A stretch of DNA of 64,000 nt from Phycisphaeraceae bacterium (lineage in GTDB: Bacteria > Planctomycetota > Phycisphaerae > Phycisphaerales > UBA1924): NCBI GenBank assembly GCA_019636495.1, contig JAHBXL010000017.1:52583-116582 (forward strand). The letters run 5' to 3'. The notes below the pieces were generated by a model. The model was not told the DNA's origin and made no database searches. It saw only the letters and a list, made by a program, of their open reading frames with translations. Both the position numbers and the translations under genes were made by a program. Of this stretch, positions 52,419 to 61,075 are shown one piece after another. Positions within the stretch are counted from its first letter, which is position 1. Every line of letters begins with the position of its first letter.

Positions 52419-54518
52419 ATGACCACCCGCGCTCTTGTCGTCGTGCTCCTGGCTCTGCTCGTCATGCCGCTCGCCATCGGGGGGTGTGCCGAATCGCGCA
52501 GCGCACGCAACATCGACGACCTTCCAATCGATGTGCGCGACGCCATCGCCGCGGCGAGAGACCGGGTCTTCCCCTCGCTGGTCAACATCGAGGTCGTGTC
52601 GCTTGAGTACTCGGGCGGCAAGGAACAGAAGAGCCGCAGCACGGGTTCGGGCACGATCTTCACGCCGCAGGGCCATGTGCTGACCAACGCGCACGTGACG
52701 GATCGCGGCAGGCGATTCTGGTGCACGCTGTCGGACAAGCAACGCCTCCCCGCGACCATGGTGGGCGAGGACCCGTGGACCGACCTGGCCGTCCTGCAAC
52801 TGGATCTGTCGCGCCTCGAGCCGGGCACGAAGGTGCACGTCGCGACCATCGGCGACTCCGACTCGCTGCTTGTGGGCGACTACGTGCTGGCGATGGGCTC
52901 GCCCTTCAGTTTGTCGCGCACGGTCACGCTCGGCATCGTCTCCAACACCGAGCGCGTGTTTGCCTCCGCGGGCGACGGCCAGGTGGACGAGATGCTCCTG
53001 AACTGGGAGCAGCGAACCGGCCTGTTCACCAACTGGATCCAGCACGATGCGCTGATCAACCCCGGCAACTCCGGCGGCCCGCTGGTGAATCTGCACGGCG
53101 AGGTGATCGGCGTGAACACGCGCGGCGGCGCGGGCATGGCCTTCGCGACGCCCTCGAACATGGCCCGACAGGTGGCCGATTCGCTGCGGGCGACGGGCGA
53201 TGTGCCGCGGTCGTCGATCGGCGCATCGTTCCGGCACCTTCAGAACACGGGCATCGCCGAGGGCGTGCTGGTGGATTCCGTGGATGCCGATGGCCCGGCG
53301 TACGCGGCGGGCCTCCGTGCGGGCGATGTGATCCGCGAACTCGGCGGCGAGCGCGTGAATGTGCGCTTCGTCGAGGAGATCCCGCCGCTGCTGAAGCGCA
53401 TCGCCGATCGCCCGATCGGCTCGGCATTGCCGATCACGTACGACCGCGACGGCTCGTCGGGACAGCGCATCGTGGTGAACACCGAGCGTTTGCGTCGCGA
53501 CCGCGGCGACGAAGAGGCCCTGCGGCTCTGGGGCCTGACCATCCAGCAGATCACCGACCGTCGGGCCAAACAGATGCGCCTGGCGAGCACGAACGGCGCG
53601 CTGGTCAGTTCTGTCCGCGGCGGCGGCCCCTCGGCAACGGCCGAGCCCTCGCTCAACTGGGGCGACGTGATCGTTCGCATCGACGACATGCCGATCGAGA
53701 CGATCGCCGACGCGGTCCGCAAGTATGAGCAGATCGACGCGATGAAGGACAAGCCCGAGCACCTGCTCATCGAGTTCATCCGCGACAACAAGAACTTTCT
53801 CACGCTGATCAAGCCCAAACCCGAGGAGCGGCCCGACCCGCCGGCCGAACTGCCCAAGGCCTGGATCGGCGTGGCGACGCAGCCCGTGCTGCGCACGATG
53901 GCCGAGAAACTGGGCCACCCCGACCAGCGCGGCTTCCGCGTCATGCGCGTGTACTCGGGCACCGAGGCCGCGAAGGCAGGCCTGCGCGTCGGCGACGTCG
54001 TGCTCGCCCTCAACGACGAGAAGTTCGACCCGCGCGGCATGCAGGACGCCGGCGCCTTCAACCGCTCGGTCCGCCGCCTGAGCATCGACGGCAGCGCGAC
54101 GCTGAACGTTCTTCGCGATGGCGCGGTGATCCAGGTGCCCATCGCGCTGGAGCGCACGCGGCTTGCGCCCGAAGAAGCCCTCCGCGCCCGCAACGCCGAC
54201 TTCGAACTGGCCGTGCGCGACATCACCTTCTTCGACCGCGAGGACTACCGCTGGGACGAGACCGTGTCCGGCGTCATGGTCGAATCCGCCGAGCCCGCCG
54301 GCTGGGCCGGGCTCGCGGGCGTCCGCGGGCGCGACCTCATCCAGAAGATCGGCCCGCACACCGTAACCGACGTCGCTTCCTTCAAACGGGCCATGGAGCA
54401 GATCGCCCGCGACCAGCCGGGGCGGGTCGTGTTCGTCGTGTTCCGAGGAAGCCGGACGTTCTTCCGATTCGCCGAGCCTGATTGGAAGCCCTCGACCGAA
54501 GTCGAGCCCAAGGAATGA
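52419..54518 (+). CDS. HtrA-like trypsin-type serine protease with several PDZ domains
   Basis: The product has 699 residues. A lipoprotein signal ends at C23 (LAIGGC). The trypsin-like domain has an intact triad: H92 (VLTNAHV), D122 (WTDLAVLQL) and S218 (NPGNSGGPLVN). Three to four PDZ-type modules follow: about 255-345 (VLVDSVDADGPAYAAGLRAGDVI), 390-460 (LNWGDVIVRIDDMPIE), 490-580 (VMRVYSGTEAAKAGLRVGDVV) and 600-690 (VMVESAEPAGWAGLAGVRGRDLI). Usual DegP has two, so this is an expanded member. It probably degrades or refolds damaged envelope proteins. A degenerate protease-fold gene follows. Confidence 0.9.
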   Translation: MTTRALVVVLLALLVMPLAIGGCAESRSARNIDDLPIDVRDAIAAARDRVFPSLVNIEVVSLEYSGGKEQKSRSTGSGTIFTPQGHVLTNAHVTDRGRRFWCTLSDKQRLPATMVGEDPWTDLAVLQLDLSRLEPGTKVHVATIGDSDSLLVGDYVLAMGSPFSLSRTVTLGIVSNTERVFASAGDGQVDEMLLNWEQRTGLFTNWIQHDALINPGNSGGPLVNLHGEVIGVNTRGGAGMAFATPSNMARQVADSLRATGDVPRSSIGASFRHLQNTGIAEGVLVDSVDADGPAYAAGLRAGDVIRELGGERVNVRFVEEIPPLLKRIADRPIGSALPITYDRDGSSGQRIVVNTERLRRDRGDEEALRLWGLTIQQITDRRAKQMRLASTNGALVSSVRGGGPSATAEPSLNWGDVIVRIDDMPIETIADAVRKYEQIDAMKDKPEHLLIEFIRDNKNFLTLIKPKPEERPDPPAELPKAWIGVATQPVLRTMAEKLGHPDQRGFRVMRVYSGTEAAKAGLRVGDVVLALNDEKFDPRGMQDAGAFNRSVRRLSIDGSATLNVLRDGAVIQVPIALERTRLAPEEALRARNADFELAVRDITFFDREDYRWDETVSGVMVESAEPAGWAGLAGVRGRDLIQKIGPHTVTDVASFKRAMEQIARDQPGRVVFVVFRGSRTFFRFAEPDWKPSTEVEPKE

Positions 54519-54639
54519 GCCGTATTCCATACCCCGCCATCCGAATGCCCGAACCGTGGGCTACCCTCACGGCTGTTTGCGCCAGTCTCCACCCGAGACC
54601 GACCGTCTCCATCTGCACTCCAAGCACAAAGGACTTCGA

Positions 54640-55476
54640 ATGAACCGCCGCCTCACCGCTCTGGCCGGATTGGCCCTTGGCATCGCCGCACTGACCGCCG
54701 CGGCAGGCTTCTCCGCACCGGATTCCCCCACCCTGCCCGGCGCTGCCGTCGCGCACGATGACGCCGCGCTGTACAAGTCGCTGGTCGAGAAGGCCGGCCC
54801 TTCGATCGTGACGCTCAAGATGGTCCTGAAGTTCCAGGGCATGGGCGATGAGGGACGCGACCACGAGGTATCGGGCCTGATGATCGACCCCAAGGGTCTG
54901 ATTCTGATCTCCAACGTGATGATCGGCGGCTCGGCCCGCGGGATGACCATCACGCCGTCGGACGTGAAGGTGCTGTTCGCCAACGAGGATGAGTCAAGCG
55001 AGGGATTGAAGGCCCGCATGGTTGTGCGAGACTCGGAGTTGGACCTCGCGTGGTTCCAGATCGACGATGAGAAGGCCAAGGACCGGACCTTCGCCGCGGT
55101 GGACCTTTCGCCCAGCGCGAGCGGCGCGCTCGGCGATCGTCTGTACACCGTGCAGCGGATGGACAAGTTCTTTGACCGCACAACGTATGTGTCGGAGGGC
55201 GCGGTGGGCGGCACGACGGCCAAGCCGCGGAAACTGCTGATCCCCAGCGGGTTCCAGGTCGAGCCGGGCGGCGCGGTGTTCGGGGCCGATGGCAAGGTTG
55301 TCGGCGTCGGCGCGATCATCCTCCCCAACGAGGACGACATGGACATGGGCAGCCCCGGGCAGATGTACAGCCGCACGGGCCCGCTGATCCTCCCCGCATC
55401 GGAAGTGCGCAGCGCGACCGAGCGCGCCAAGGAAATGGCCGCAAAGGGCGAGGGCGACAAGCCCGCGAATCCGTAA
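54640..55476 (+). CDS. Secreted trypsin-fold protein with missing catalytic residues
   Basis: The product has 278 residues from the ATG at 54640, with AAAGGA upstream and a signal peptide (LAGLALGIAALTAAAGFSA). The fold follows HtrA-like proteases. GLILISNVMIGG (87-97) stands where TNAHV should be, without the His. SELDLAWFQ keeps the Asp (D135). QVEPGGAVF (206-214) stands where GNSGGPLV should be, without the Ser. Cleavage by the normal mechanism is therefore not possible. It may be a regulatory or binding pseudoprotease paired with the protease encoded just upstream. Confidence 0.75.
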   Translation: MNRRLTALAGLALGIAALTAAAGFSAPDSPTLPGAAVAHDDAALYKSLVEKAGPSIVTLKMVLKFQGMGDEGRDHEVSGLMIDPKGLILISNVMIGGSARGMTITPSDVKVLFANEDESSEGLKARMVVRDSELDLAWFQIDDEKAKDRTFAAVDLSPSASGALGDRLYTVQRMDKFFDRTTYVSEGAVGGTTAKPRKLLIPSGFQVEPGGAVFGADGKVVGVGAIILPNEDDMDMGSPGQMYSRTGPLILPASEVRSATERAKEMAAKGEGDKPANP

Positions 55477-55510
55477 CCGTTGGCGGTCTGATGACGTCGA
55501 CGGCGTGCGA

Positions 55511-56233
55511 TTACGCCGCGGCGGCCTCAAGGTGGCCCGGCACTCCGTGCCGGGCGGTTTCCGCGCGCCATGCGACCTCGACTTCGACGCCCATGAGCCC
55601 CAGCAGCGAACGCAGTTGGACCTCGACTGCGTCCGCGGCCTGGGCGCGATAGGCCTCGTCCTGGTCATCGAAGACCTGCGCGGCATGCGACTGGGCCTTG
55701 AGCATCAGTTCGGCCTGGCGGTCGGCGTTCATGGGGATGATGTCCACCAGCCCGAGCACGCGCCCGGCCTGGATGTCATAGGGCGTGACGCCGGAGAGCG
55801 CAAGGTCGCTCTCCAGCGCGGGGAGCGTGATGCGGACCCTTCGCAGCGGCGCAAGGCCGAGCCTGCGGCGGCGGTCATCGTGCATCGTGGGGAGTTCGCG
55901 GACATCGTCGCCGCCGATGGAGGCGAGATCGACGAAGTACTGCTTGCGGAACTGGAAGATCATCGCGACACGCGCCGGCGAGAGCAGCAGCGGCGGCACC
56001 CACCCATCGGCGATGCCGCGGGTCGCGGTGGCGATTTCCTTGGCACAGACCTCCAGCGCAACCAGCCGGCCGACGGAGCGGACACGCTCGGTGATGTGCT
56101 GGGTCACCACTCGGTCCACCCCGCCCCCCCACGCGCCGCGGCGGCCCGCGCGCCACGCGGCGAACTTGAGCGCGAGGATCACGCCGATGGCGATGCTGAG
56201 CAGAACGAGGATGAGGGCAACAGCGGTATCCAT
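55511..56233 (-). CDS. Membrane-anchored DUF4230-like protein ending in a palindromic repeat
   Basis: The product has 240 residues. One N-terminal hydrophobic helix (residues 4-24) is followed by a basic patch and an exposed domain. VVTQHITERVRSVGRLVALEV at 42-62, then KEIATATRG fits my recollection of DUF4230, a bacterial family of unknown role. The C-terminus is made by a copy of the GCCCGGCAC-type palindrome, reading TARHGVPGHLE, then four Ala and the stop. The ancestral end was therefore probably replaced or extended by the repeat. Function unknown. Confidence 0.65.
   Translation of the reverse strand: MDTAVALILVLLSIAIGVILALKFAAWRAGRRGAWGGGVDRVVTQHITERVRSVGRLVALEVCAKEIATATRGIADGWVPPLLLSPARVAMIFQFRKQYFVDLASIGGDDVRELPTMHDDRRRRLGLAPLRRVRITLPALESDLALSGVTPYDIQAGRVLGLVDIIPMNADRQAELMLKAQSHAAQVFDDQDEAYRAQAADAVEVQLRSLLGLMGVEVEVAWRAETARHGVPGHLEAAAA
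55532..55555 (+). repeat. Coding palindrome, GTG-GCCCGGCAC type, at the 3' end of the DUF4230-like gene
   Basis: GTG precedes arms GCCCGGCAC (55535-55543) and GTGCCGGGC (55547-55555) around TCC. The unit is identical to that at 18737-18760. On the minus strand it is translated as ARHGVPGH, seven codons before the stop of the gene at 55511-56233. Confidence 0.9.
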
Positions 56234-56572
56234 GGCGTGACCCCTTGCGCACCGCCCGCGCTGATCCGGGGCATATGCAGATGGGTTGTTGGGAAGTTGG
56301 GATGGGCAGTTTTGCCCTTCCCAAAGGCTCTCACGATGGGTGACTCACCGGCATGCCTGCTCATTTGGTCTCGAGGCCTGCGAAGCAGTCGCGGGTCAAT
56401 CTCTACGGCCGCAAACCTCCGCCTGCTCCGCAGGCTTCAAGACCAAGGTAGAGATAGAGGTTCGGTGGGCCCGCCAACCACCGGCATCGCCAGTGGCAAA
56501 TAACCAACGCCTGCTCCGCAGGCTGAAACAAGCAAGGCTGGTTTCGGGGCCCGAGATCTTCGGAACACACAG
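56234..56572. other. Intergenic region with two identical short hairpins
   Basis: No gene is supported in these 339 bp. Two copies of the hairpin GCCTGC-TCC-GCAGGC lie at 56421-56435 and 56509-56523, 88 bp apart, each preceded by C and followed by T. Around the first, ATCTCTAC (56398-56405) and GTAGAGAT could also pair. The second is followed by TGAAACAAGCAAGGC. The TCC loop is shared with the coding palindromes elsewhere in the window. The region is also the upstream region of the minus-strand DUF4230-like gene. Confidence 0.6.
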
Positions 56573-56959
56573 CTATGCAAGCGTCTCGGTTGACCCAACT
56601 GAGTCCTTCCGCCACGCTGCGCCGCACTCAGGGCAGACGACGCAGTCATCTGACTCTGGCCTCAGGTCATCAAGGACGTACGCGCACTGAGGACACCGGC
56701 CAATCATGAGCAGCAGCTTCGCATTGATCTGCGGCATCGGTGTAAGCCACTTCATCTTGGTCAGTCCTATCGCCGCACCGAGTGCACAAAGGCAGACCGC
56801 AAACACGATCGAACTAGGTGTGGGCTTGAGGGCGACCGCAAGGATGCCGAGTGTCGGAAGCCCCAAACCCAATGCCACTCTCACCAACACTTGGTAAAGA
56901 TCTATCCAGAAGATCGCTCGCGGGTACAGGCGGACCCATGCCCCACGGATTTCACTCAT
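56573..56959 (-). CDS. Small membrane protein with C-terminal zinc ribbon (second copy of the type)
   Basis: The product has 128 residues from the ATG at 56959; the open frame upstream has no coding character. Two hydrophobic segments (about 25-42 and 47-66) precede a basic/Pro loop and a zinc ribbon: RCPQCAYVLDDL, then CVVCPECGAAW. It shares the two-helix plus double-CxxC design with the protein at 2074-2559, though sequence identity outside the ribbon is low. The role is unknown, perhaps a membrane-tethered nucleic-acid or protein-binding ribbon. It stands alone. Confidence 0.65.
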   Translation of the reverse strand: MSEIRGAWVRLYPRAIFWIDLYQVLVRVALGLGLPTLGILAVALKPTPSSIVFAVCLCALGAAIGLTKMKWLTPMPQINAKLLLMIGRCPQCAYVLDDLRPESDDCVVCPECGAAWRKDSVGSTETLA

Positions 56960-57518
56960 CGTGAGCCCGGTCGATTGATGCTCGCGAGCCCTGTACCGCC
57001 TTCCCCAGAGCACCAGCACACTTCGACCCCGGGAATCGCAAATGGGCCACCCACCGCTATGGAGCACACTTCTCATACGGATGCCTGTTGCGAGATTCGC
57101 CCGTTTGCCTCCCCCTGCCACCCACTCTACCATGCGATCCCTCGGAACCGGCCGCGACGAGGCATGGCAAACAAGACCCTGCCAAGGCGCGGCCAGGGGT
57201 GCTCCCCATTGTGCCCGCTGCCCTCATCGGCAGCAAGCACCGCGGCCACGGAGCATCCGAGTTCCAACCCGGAGAACACTGACCTGAAGGTCAGTGGCAC
57301 TGCCGGGTTCGTGCCGCGGCCTTCTGTCGGGCTCTTTCAGGCCCCTCCGACGGACCGCGAAATCGTGCTCTCCAACCGTGGAGGGCTGGTCCGTTGGTCC
57401 GACGAACCCGCGATCGCCGCGGCTCGTCATTGCAGAAGGAACCCGCGCCGCACCCGAGCAACACACGCCGATCGCTCCCCACCCCGTCGCCGCACGACAC
57501 GTTGCAGAGCAGTTCACT
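56960..57518. other. Intergenic region before tRNA-Gln
   Basis: This 559-bp region has open frames on both strands, but none shows family similarity and the longest run antisense through the tRNA. A strong hairpin (CACTGACCT/AGGTCAGTG) lies at 57277-57296. No clear promoter for the tRNA is seen. Confidence 0.5.
57277..57296. repeat. Palindrome CACTGACCT-GA-AGGTCAGTG
   Basis: Nine-base perfect arms (57277-57285 and 57288-57296) with a two-base loop. The CCTGAAGG centre is the same as in the GCCTGAAGGC hairpins of the RAYT arrays, so it may be a diverged relative. No T-run follows, so it is not a terminator. Confidence 0.6.
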
Positions 57519-57589
57519 TGGGCGATGGTGTAACGGTAGCACGACAGATTTTGGTTCTGTTTGTCCAGGTTCGAATCCTGGTCGCCCAG
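57519..57589 (+). tRNA. tRNA-Gln (anticodon UUG)
   Basis: The acceptor stem TGGGCGA (57519-57525) pairs with TCGCCCA (57582-57588), and G57589 is the discriminator. The anticodon arm ACAGA-TTTTGGT-TCTGT has TTG at the anticodon position, reading CAA. The T arm CCAGG-TTCGAAT-CCTGG is perfect. The D loop contains AACGGTAG. CCA is not encoded. The total is 71 bases. Confidence 0.95.
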
Positions 57590-57672
57590 TTTTCCACGGC
57601 ATCGCGCAGGCGGCCGGGGCGGGGGCGGGAGAACCATCGGCACTGCCACGGGCGGCGCATCACGCGTCGCAA

Positions 57673-58506
57673 ATGAGCACCGACCAATCCAACACCGGCA
57701 CGGGGCAACAACCGGCGCGGCACGCGCCGGCGGCGATCATTCTCGCCGCGGGGCTGGGCAAGCGGATGAACTCCGATTTGCCCAAGGTGCTGCACGAGGT
57801 GGGCGGCCGGCCGATGGTGTGCGCGGTCGTGGATGCCTGCCGCGAGGTCGGCTGCGCGCGGATCGTGCTGGTGGTGGGTCACAAGCAGGAACTGGTTCGC
57901 GCGGTGTTCGCGGGACAGAGCGATGTTGAGTTCGCCGTGCAGGACAAGCAACTGGGGACGGGACACGCGGCGAAGTGCGCTGAGTCGCTGTTCGACGCCG
58001 AGAAGCGCGAGCCGGGCCGCGCGGTGTTCGTCCTCGCGGGCGATGGGCCGCTTATCCGCGCTCACACGCTCGCGGCGATGCTGGAGCGGCATCGCACCAC
58101 GGGCGCGCTGTGCACGCTGGCGAGCAGCGTGATCGACGATCCGACGGGCTACGGGCGGATCGTGCGGGATTCGGCGGGGCGCTTTGTCGGCATTATCGAG
58201 CACAAGGACTGCACGCCGGCGCAACTGGCCATCCGCGAGGTGTACCCGTCGTACGCGGTGTTTGATGCGCGGGCGATGTTTGCGGAACTCGCCGCGCTGA
58301 GGCCCAACGAGCGTTCGGGGGAGTACTTCATCACCGATGTCCCGGCGAGCCTGCTTGCCAAGGGACATCGCGTCGAAGTGATCCCCGCCGTGCCGCCCGA
58401 GGATGTCCTGAGCATCAACACGCCGGATCAACTGGCGGAGGTCGATCGCATCTATCGCGCCCGCGGAACCGCCGCGGCGGGCGCAGCGAGGAGAGTGCAC
58501 GCTTGA
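57673..58506 (+). CDS. GlmU-like N-acetylglucosamine-1-phosphate uridylyltransferase, single domain
   Basis: The product has 277 residues. The nucleotidyltransferase signature is IILAAGLGKRMNSDLPKVLH (residues 22-41), split here as IILAAGLGKRM and NSDLPKVLH. GTGHAAKCAE, the metal-site AGDGPLI and GYGRIVRD also match the GlmU N-terminal domain, which makes UDP-GlcNAc. The usual C-terminal left-handed beta-helix acetyltransferase domain is absent: the frame ends in a short Ala/Arg tail. A separate enzyme would be needed to acetylate GlcN-1-P, or the substrate differs. It is followed directly by prs, with which it overlaps by 4 bp. Confidence 0.83.
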   Translation: MSTDQSNTGTGQQPARHAPAAIILAAGLGKRMNSDLPKVLHEVGGRPMVCAVVDACREVGCARIVLVVGHKQELVRAVFAGQSDVEFAVQDKQLGTGHAAKCAESLFDAEKREPGRAVFVLAGDGPLIRAHTLAAMLERHRTTGALCTLASSVIDDPTGYGRIVRDSAGRFVGIIEHKDCTPAQLAIREVYPSYAVFDARAMFAELAALRPNERSGEYFITDVPASLLAKGHRVEVIPAVPPEDVLSINTPDQLAEVDRIYRARGTAAAGAARRVHA

Positions 58507-59486
58507 GCAAAGCCGACGCCAACTCGCTGAAAGTCTTCGCGGGCCGCAACAGCAAGGACCTTGCCTCGGGCATCTGCCGCCATCTGGATTTGCCGCTGGG
58601 CGCAGCGCGGACGGAGGCGTTCCCCGATGGCGAGTTGATCGTCAAACTTGATGAAGATGTGCGCGGGCGCGACTGCTTTGTGGTGCTCTCGACGGGCGCG
58701 CCGGTGAACGACAACCTGATGGAACTGCTGGTGTTCATCGACTGCCTGCGCCGGGCCTCGGCCCGGCGCATCACGGTCGTGACTCCGTACTTCGGCTATG
58801 CGCGGCAGGACCGCAAGGACGAGGGGCGCGTGCCCATCACCGCCAAACTGGTCGCGAACCTCATCACCGCGGCGGGCGCGGAGCGTGTCCTGGCGATGGA
58901 CCTGCACGCGGCACAGATCCAGGGCTTCTTCGATATCCCGGTCGATCACCTCTCGGCGACCAAGGTCTTCCACGAGTACTTCATGTCGATCCGCGAAGAA
59001 CTGGGCGACCTGTGCCTGGTGAGCCCCGATGTGGGCAACGTGAAGGTGGCCGAGGCGTTTGCCAACCTGCTGGGGGGCGACCTGGCGATCATCAACAAGC
59101 GGCGTGTCAGCGGGTCGGCGGTGACCACGGGCCACCTGATCGGCAGCGTGAAGAACAAGACCGTCCTGATGTATGACGACATGATCACGACCGCGGGAAC
59201 GATCTGCGAGGCCGCGAAGGTCGTGCTCGACCAGGGCGCGACGAAAGTCATCGCCGCGGCGACACACGCCGTGCTGGTTGGCCTTGCGATGCAGCGCATC
59301 GCGGCGAGCCCGATCAGCCGCCTGGTGTGCACCAACACGATCCCCTCGGGCGACCGGATCGAGCCGATCCGCGATCGATACACGGAACTGTGCGTCTCGT
59401 CGCTCTTGGGCGAGGCGATCCACCGGATTCATCACAACATGTCCATCAGCGCGCTGTTCCGCAACACCGCGGGGGCCAAGCGCTGA
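58503..59486 (+). CDS. prs: Ribose-phosphate pyrophosphokinase
   Basis: The product has 327 residues and makes PRPP from ribose 5-phosphate and ATP for nucleotide, His and Trp synthesis. The start is a TTG at 58503 overlapping the upstream TGA (TTGA), supported by GAGGAG 9 bases upstream and by the family start KVFAGRNSKDLASGI. The ATP site includes FPDGE and PYFGYARQDRKDEGR. The catalytic/metal region is MDLHAAQIQGFFDIPVDHL. The PRPP loop is YDDMITTAGTI. All are intact. The gene is translationally coupled to the GlmU-like gene. Confidence 0.96.
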   Translation: MSKADANSLKVFAGRNSKDLASGICRHLDLPLGAARTEAFPDGELIVKLDEDVRGRDCFVVLSTGAPVNDNLMELLVFIDCLRRASARRITVVTPYFGYARQDRKDEGRVPITAKLVANLITAAGAERVLAMDLHAAQIQGFFDIPVDHLSATKVFHEYFMSIREELGDLCLVSPDVGNVKVAEAFANLLGGDLAIINKRRVSGSAVTTGHLIGSVKNKTVLMYDDMITTAGTICEAAKVVLDQGATKVIAAATHAVLVGLAMQRIAASPISRLVCTNTIPSGDRIEPIRDRYTELCVSSLLGEAIHRIHHNMSISALFRNTAGAKR

Positions 59487-59535
59487 GATTCACCACCACT
59501 TTGCAACTCAAGGTTTACTTTTCAGGGATACAGCC

Positions 59536-60294
59536 ATGCACGAGAAATCACCACTGCTGACGGCGGAGAAGCGGGAGCGCATCGGAACGCGGTACGCGAC
59601 ACGGGACCGCAAGCGCGGCCGCCTGCCCGCGATCGTTTACGGGCACGGGCGCGAGCCGCTGCCCATCACGCTCGATGCGCACTCCGCGCTGGGCCTGATC
59701 ACCAAGGGCGAGAAGGTCTTCCGGCTCGACTTCCCCGGGCACAAGGAGGCCGACGAGATGCAGATGGTCCTGCTGAAGGACGTGCAGTTCGACTACATGG
59801 GCTCGCGGATCGTCCACTGCGACTTTGCCCGCGTGGACCTGAACGAGCGCGTGCACACCCGCGTGCACATCAGCCTGGTCGGCGAGGCCAGGGGCCTGAA
59901 GATCGCCGGCAACCTGCTCATGCACCCGGTCACGGAGATTGAGATCGAGTGCCGCGTGATGGACATCCCCGACCACATCGACGTGGACATCTCGAACCTC
60001 GACGAGGGCAGCGTCATCACGGCGGGCGACGTGAAACTGCCGCAGGCGGACATGAAACTGATCTCCGACACGCACGGCGTCGTCGCGCAGATCGTCCAGG
60101 GCGTCGAACTCAAGGCCGCGGAAGCGACAACGGTCGCGGCGGAGGGCGCTGCATCGCCCGAAGTGCTCACGGCCAAGAAGGAAGATGCCAAGGGCGCGGC
60201 CCCGGCAGCGGGCGCCAAGGGCGCAGCCCCCGCCGCGGGCGCCAAACCCGCGGCCGGCGCTGCCAAGCCCGCGGCAGGCGCGCCCAAGAAGTAA
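59536..60294 (+). CDS. rplY: Ribosomal protein bL25, CTC form with extended tail
   Basis: The product has 252 residues. The N-terminal 5S rRNA-binding domain has RGRLPAIVYGHGREPLPITLD (residues 28-48), split here as RGRLPAIVYGHG and REPLPITLD. The CTC-type second domain follows (VMDIPDHIDVDISNLDEGS at about 148-166). After about residue 205 the protein ends in a low-complexity tail of alternating AAPAAGAKG and KPAAGA units, unlike most L25 proteins. The arrangement prs, rplY, pth is common in many bacteria. The ATG at 59536 has AGGGA upstream. Confidence 0.94.
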   Translation: MHEKSPLLTAEKRERIGTRYATRDRKRGRLPAIVYGHGREPLPITLDAHSALGLITKGEKVFRLDFPGHKEADEMQMVLLKDVQFDYMGSRIVHCDFARVDLNERVHTRVHISLVGEARGLKIAGNLLMHPVTEIEIECRVMDIPDHIDVDISNLDEGSVITAGDVKLPQADMKLISDTHGVVAQIVQGVELKAAEATTVAAEGAASPEVLTAKKEDAKGAAPAAGAKGAAPAAGAKPAAGAAKPAAGAPKK

Positions 60295-60359
60295 TCCCAC
60301 GGTCGGCACGCGCCGTCACGATTGTCAGATGGATCCCACTCCCGCCTTCATGAACCGCG

Positions 60360-61073
60360 ATGAAACTCATCATCGGCCTCGGCAACCCGGGCTCGGCCTA
60401 CGAGAAGACGCGTCACAACGCGGGCTTCATGGCCGTGGACCGGTTGCACCGTCGGCACACGCCGGCGGAGCCGTGGCGGGCCCGCTTCGACGGCCTGTGC
60501 GTCGAAGCGGTCATCGTCGGGGAGCGATGCCTGCTGCTCAAGCCCAACACCTACATGAACCTATCGGGCCGGAGCGTCGCCGCGGCGTTGAACTTCTACA
60601 AACTCGACCCGACGCGGGACCTGCTGGTTATTGTCGACGAGGTCGCGCTGCCGATCGGCACCATCCGGCTCCGGGCCGGAGGGGGCAGCGGCGGGCACAA
60701 CGGCCTGACCGATGTGCAACGTGCGCTCGGCACGCCCGAGTACCCGCGGCTGCGCATCGGCATCGGCCCGTGCCCTCCGGTCATTGCGCTGGAGGACTAC
60801 GTGCTCGGGCGTTTCACCGACGAGCAGATGGCCGCGCTTGCGCCGGCGATCGATCGCGCGGCGGATGCGACCGAGGCCTTTGTTTCCTCCGGCCTGGCGC
60901 AGGCCATGAACCGTTTCAACTCCGGCCCCGAGCCCGCGGAGAAGCCCGCGCCCAAGGGACGGCCCCCCTCCCTCCCCAACCCCGCTCCTTCCACTGAATC
61001 CAACTCACAGAAGACCCTGAAGCCCGCGGAACTGAGCCGCGGCGACCAACAGAAACAGACGAAAGGTGAATGA
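60360..61073 (+). CDS. pth: Peptidyl-tRNA hydrolase with C-terminal extension
   Basis: The product has 237 residues; the family is usually about 190. It frees tRNA from peptides after aborted translation. Active-site residues are N9 (GLGNPG), H19 (TRHNAGF), N67 (NTYMNLSG) and D93 (VDEVALP). GGGSGGHNGL, around residue 110, is also conserved. After the catalytic domain the last 45 residues are a Pro/Lys/Ser-rich tail. The stop overlaps the upstream ATG option of rpsF, so these genes are coupled or nearly so. Confidence 0.95.
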   Translation: MKLIIGLGNPGSAYEKTRHNAGFMAVDRLHRRHTPAEPWRARFDGLCVEAVIVGERCLLLKPNTYMNLSGRSVAAALNFYKLDPTRDLLVIVDEVALPIGTIRLRAGGGSGGHNGLTDVQRALGTPEYPRLRIGIGPCPPVIALEDYVLGRFTDEQMAALAPAIDRAADATEAFVSSGLAQAMNRFNSGPEPAEKPAPKGRPPSLPNPAPSTESNSQKTLKPAELSRGDQQKQTKGE

Positions 61074-61075
61074 AC

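Noticed and set aside
57224..57649. Minus-strand open frame of 141 codons across tRNA-Gln.
   Set aside because: It is the antisense of the tRNA and flanking non-coding DNA.
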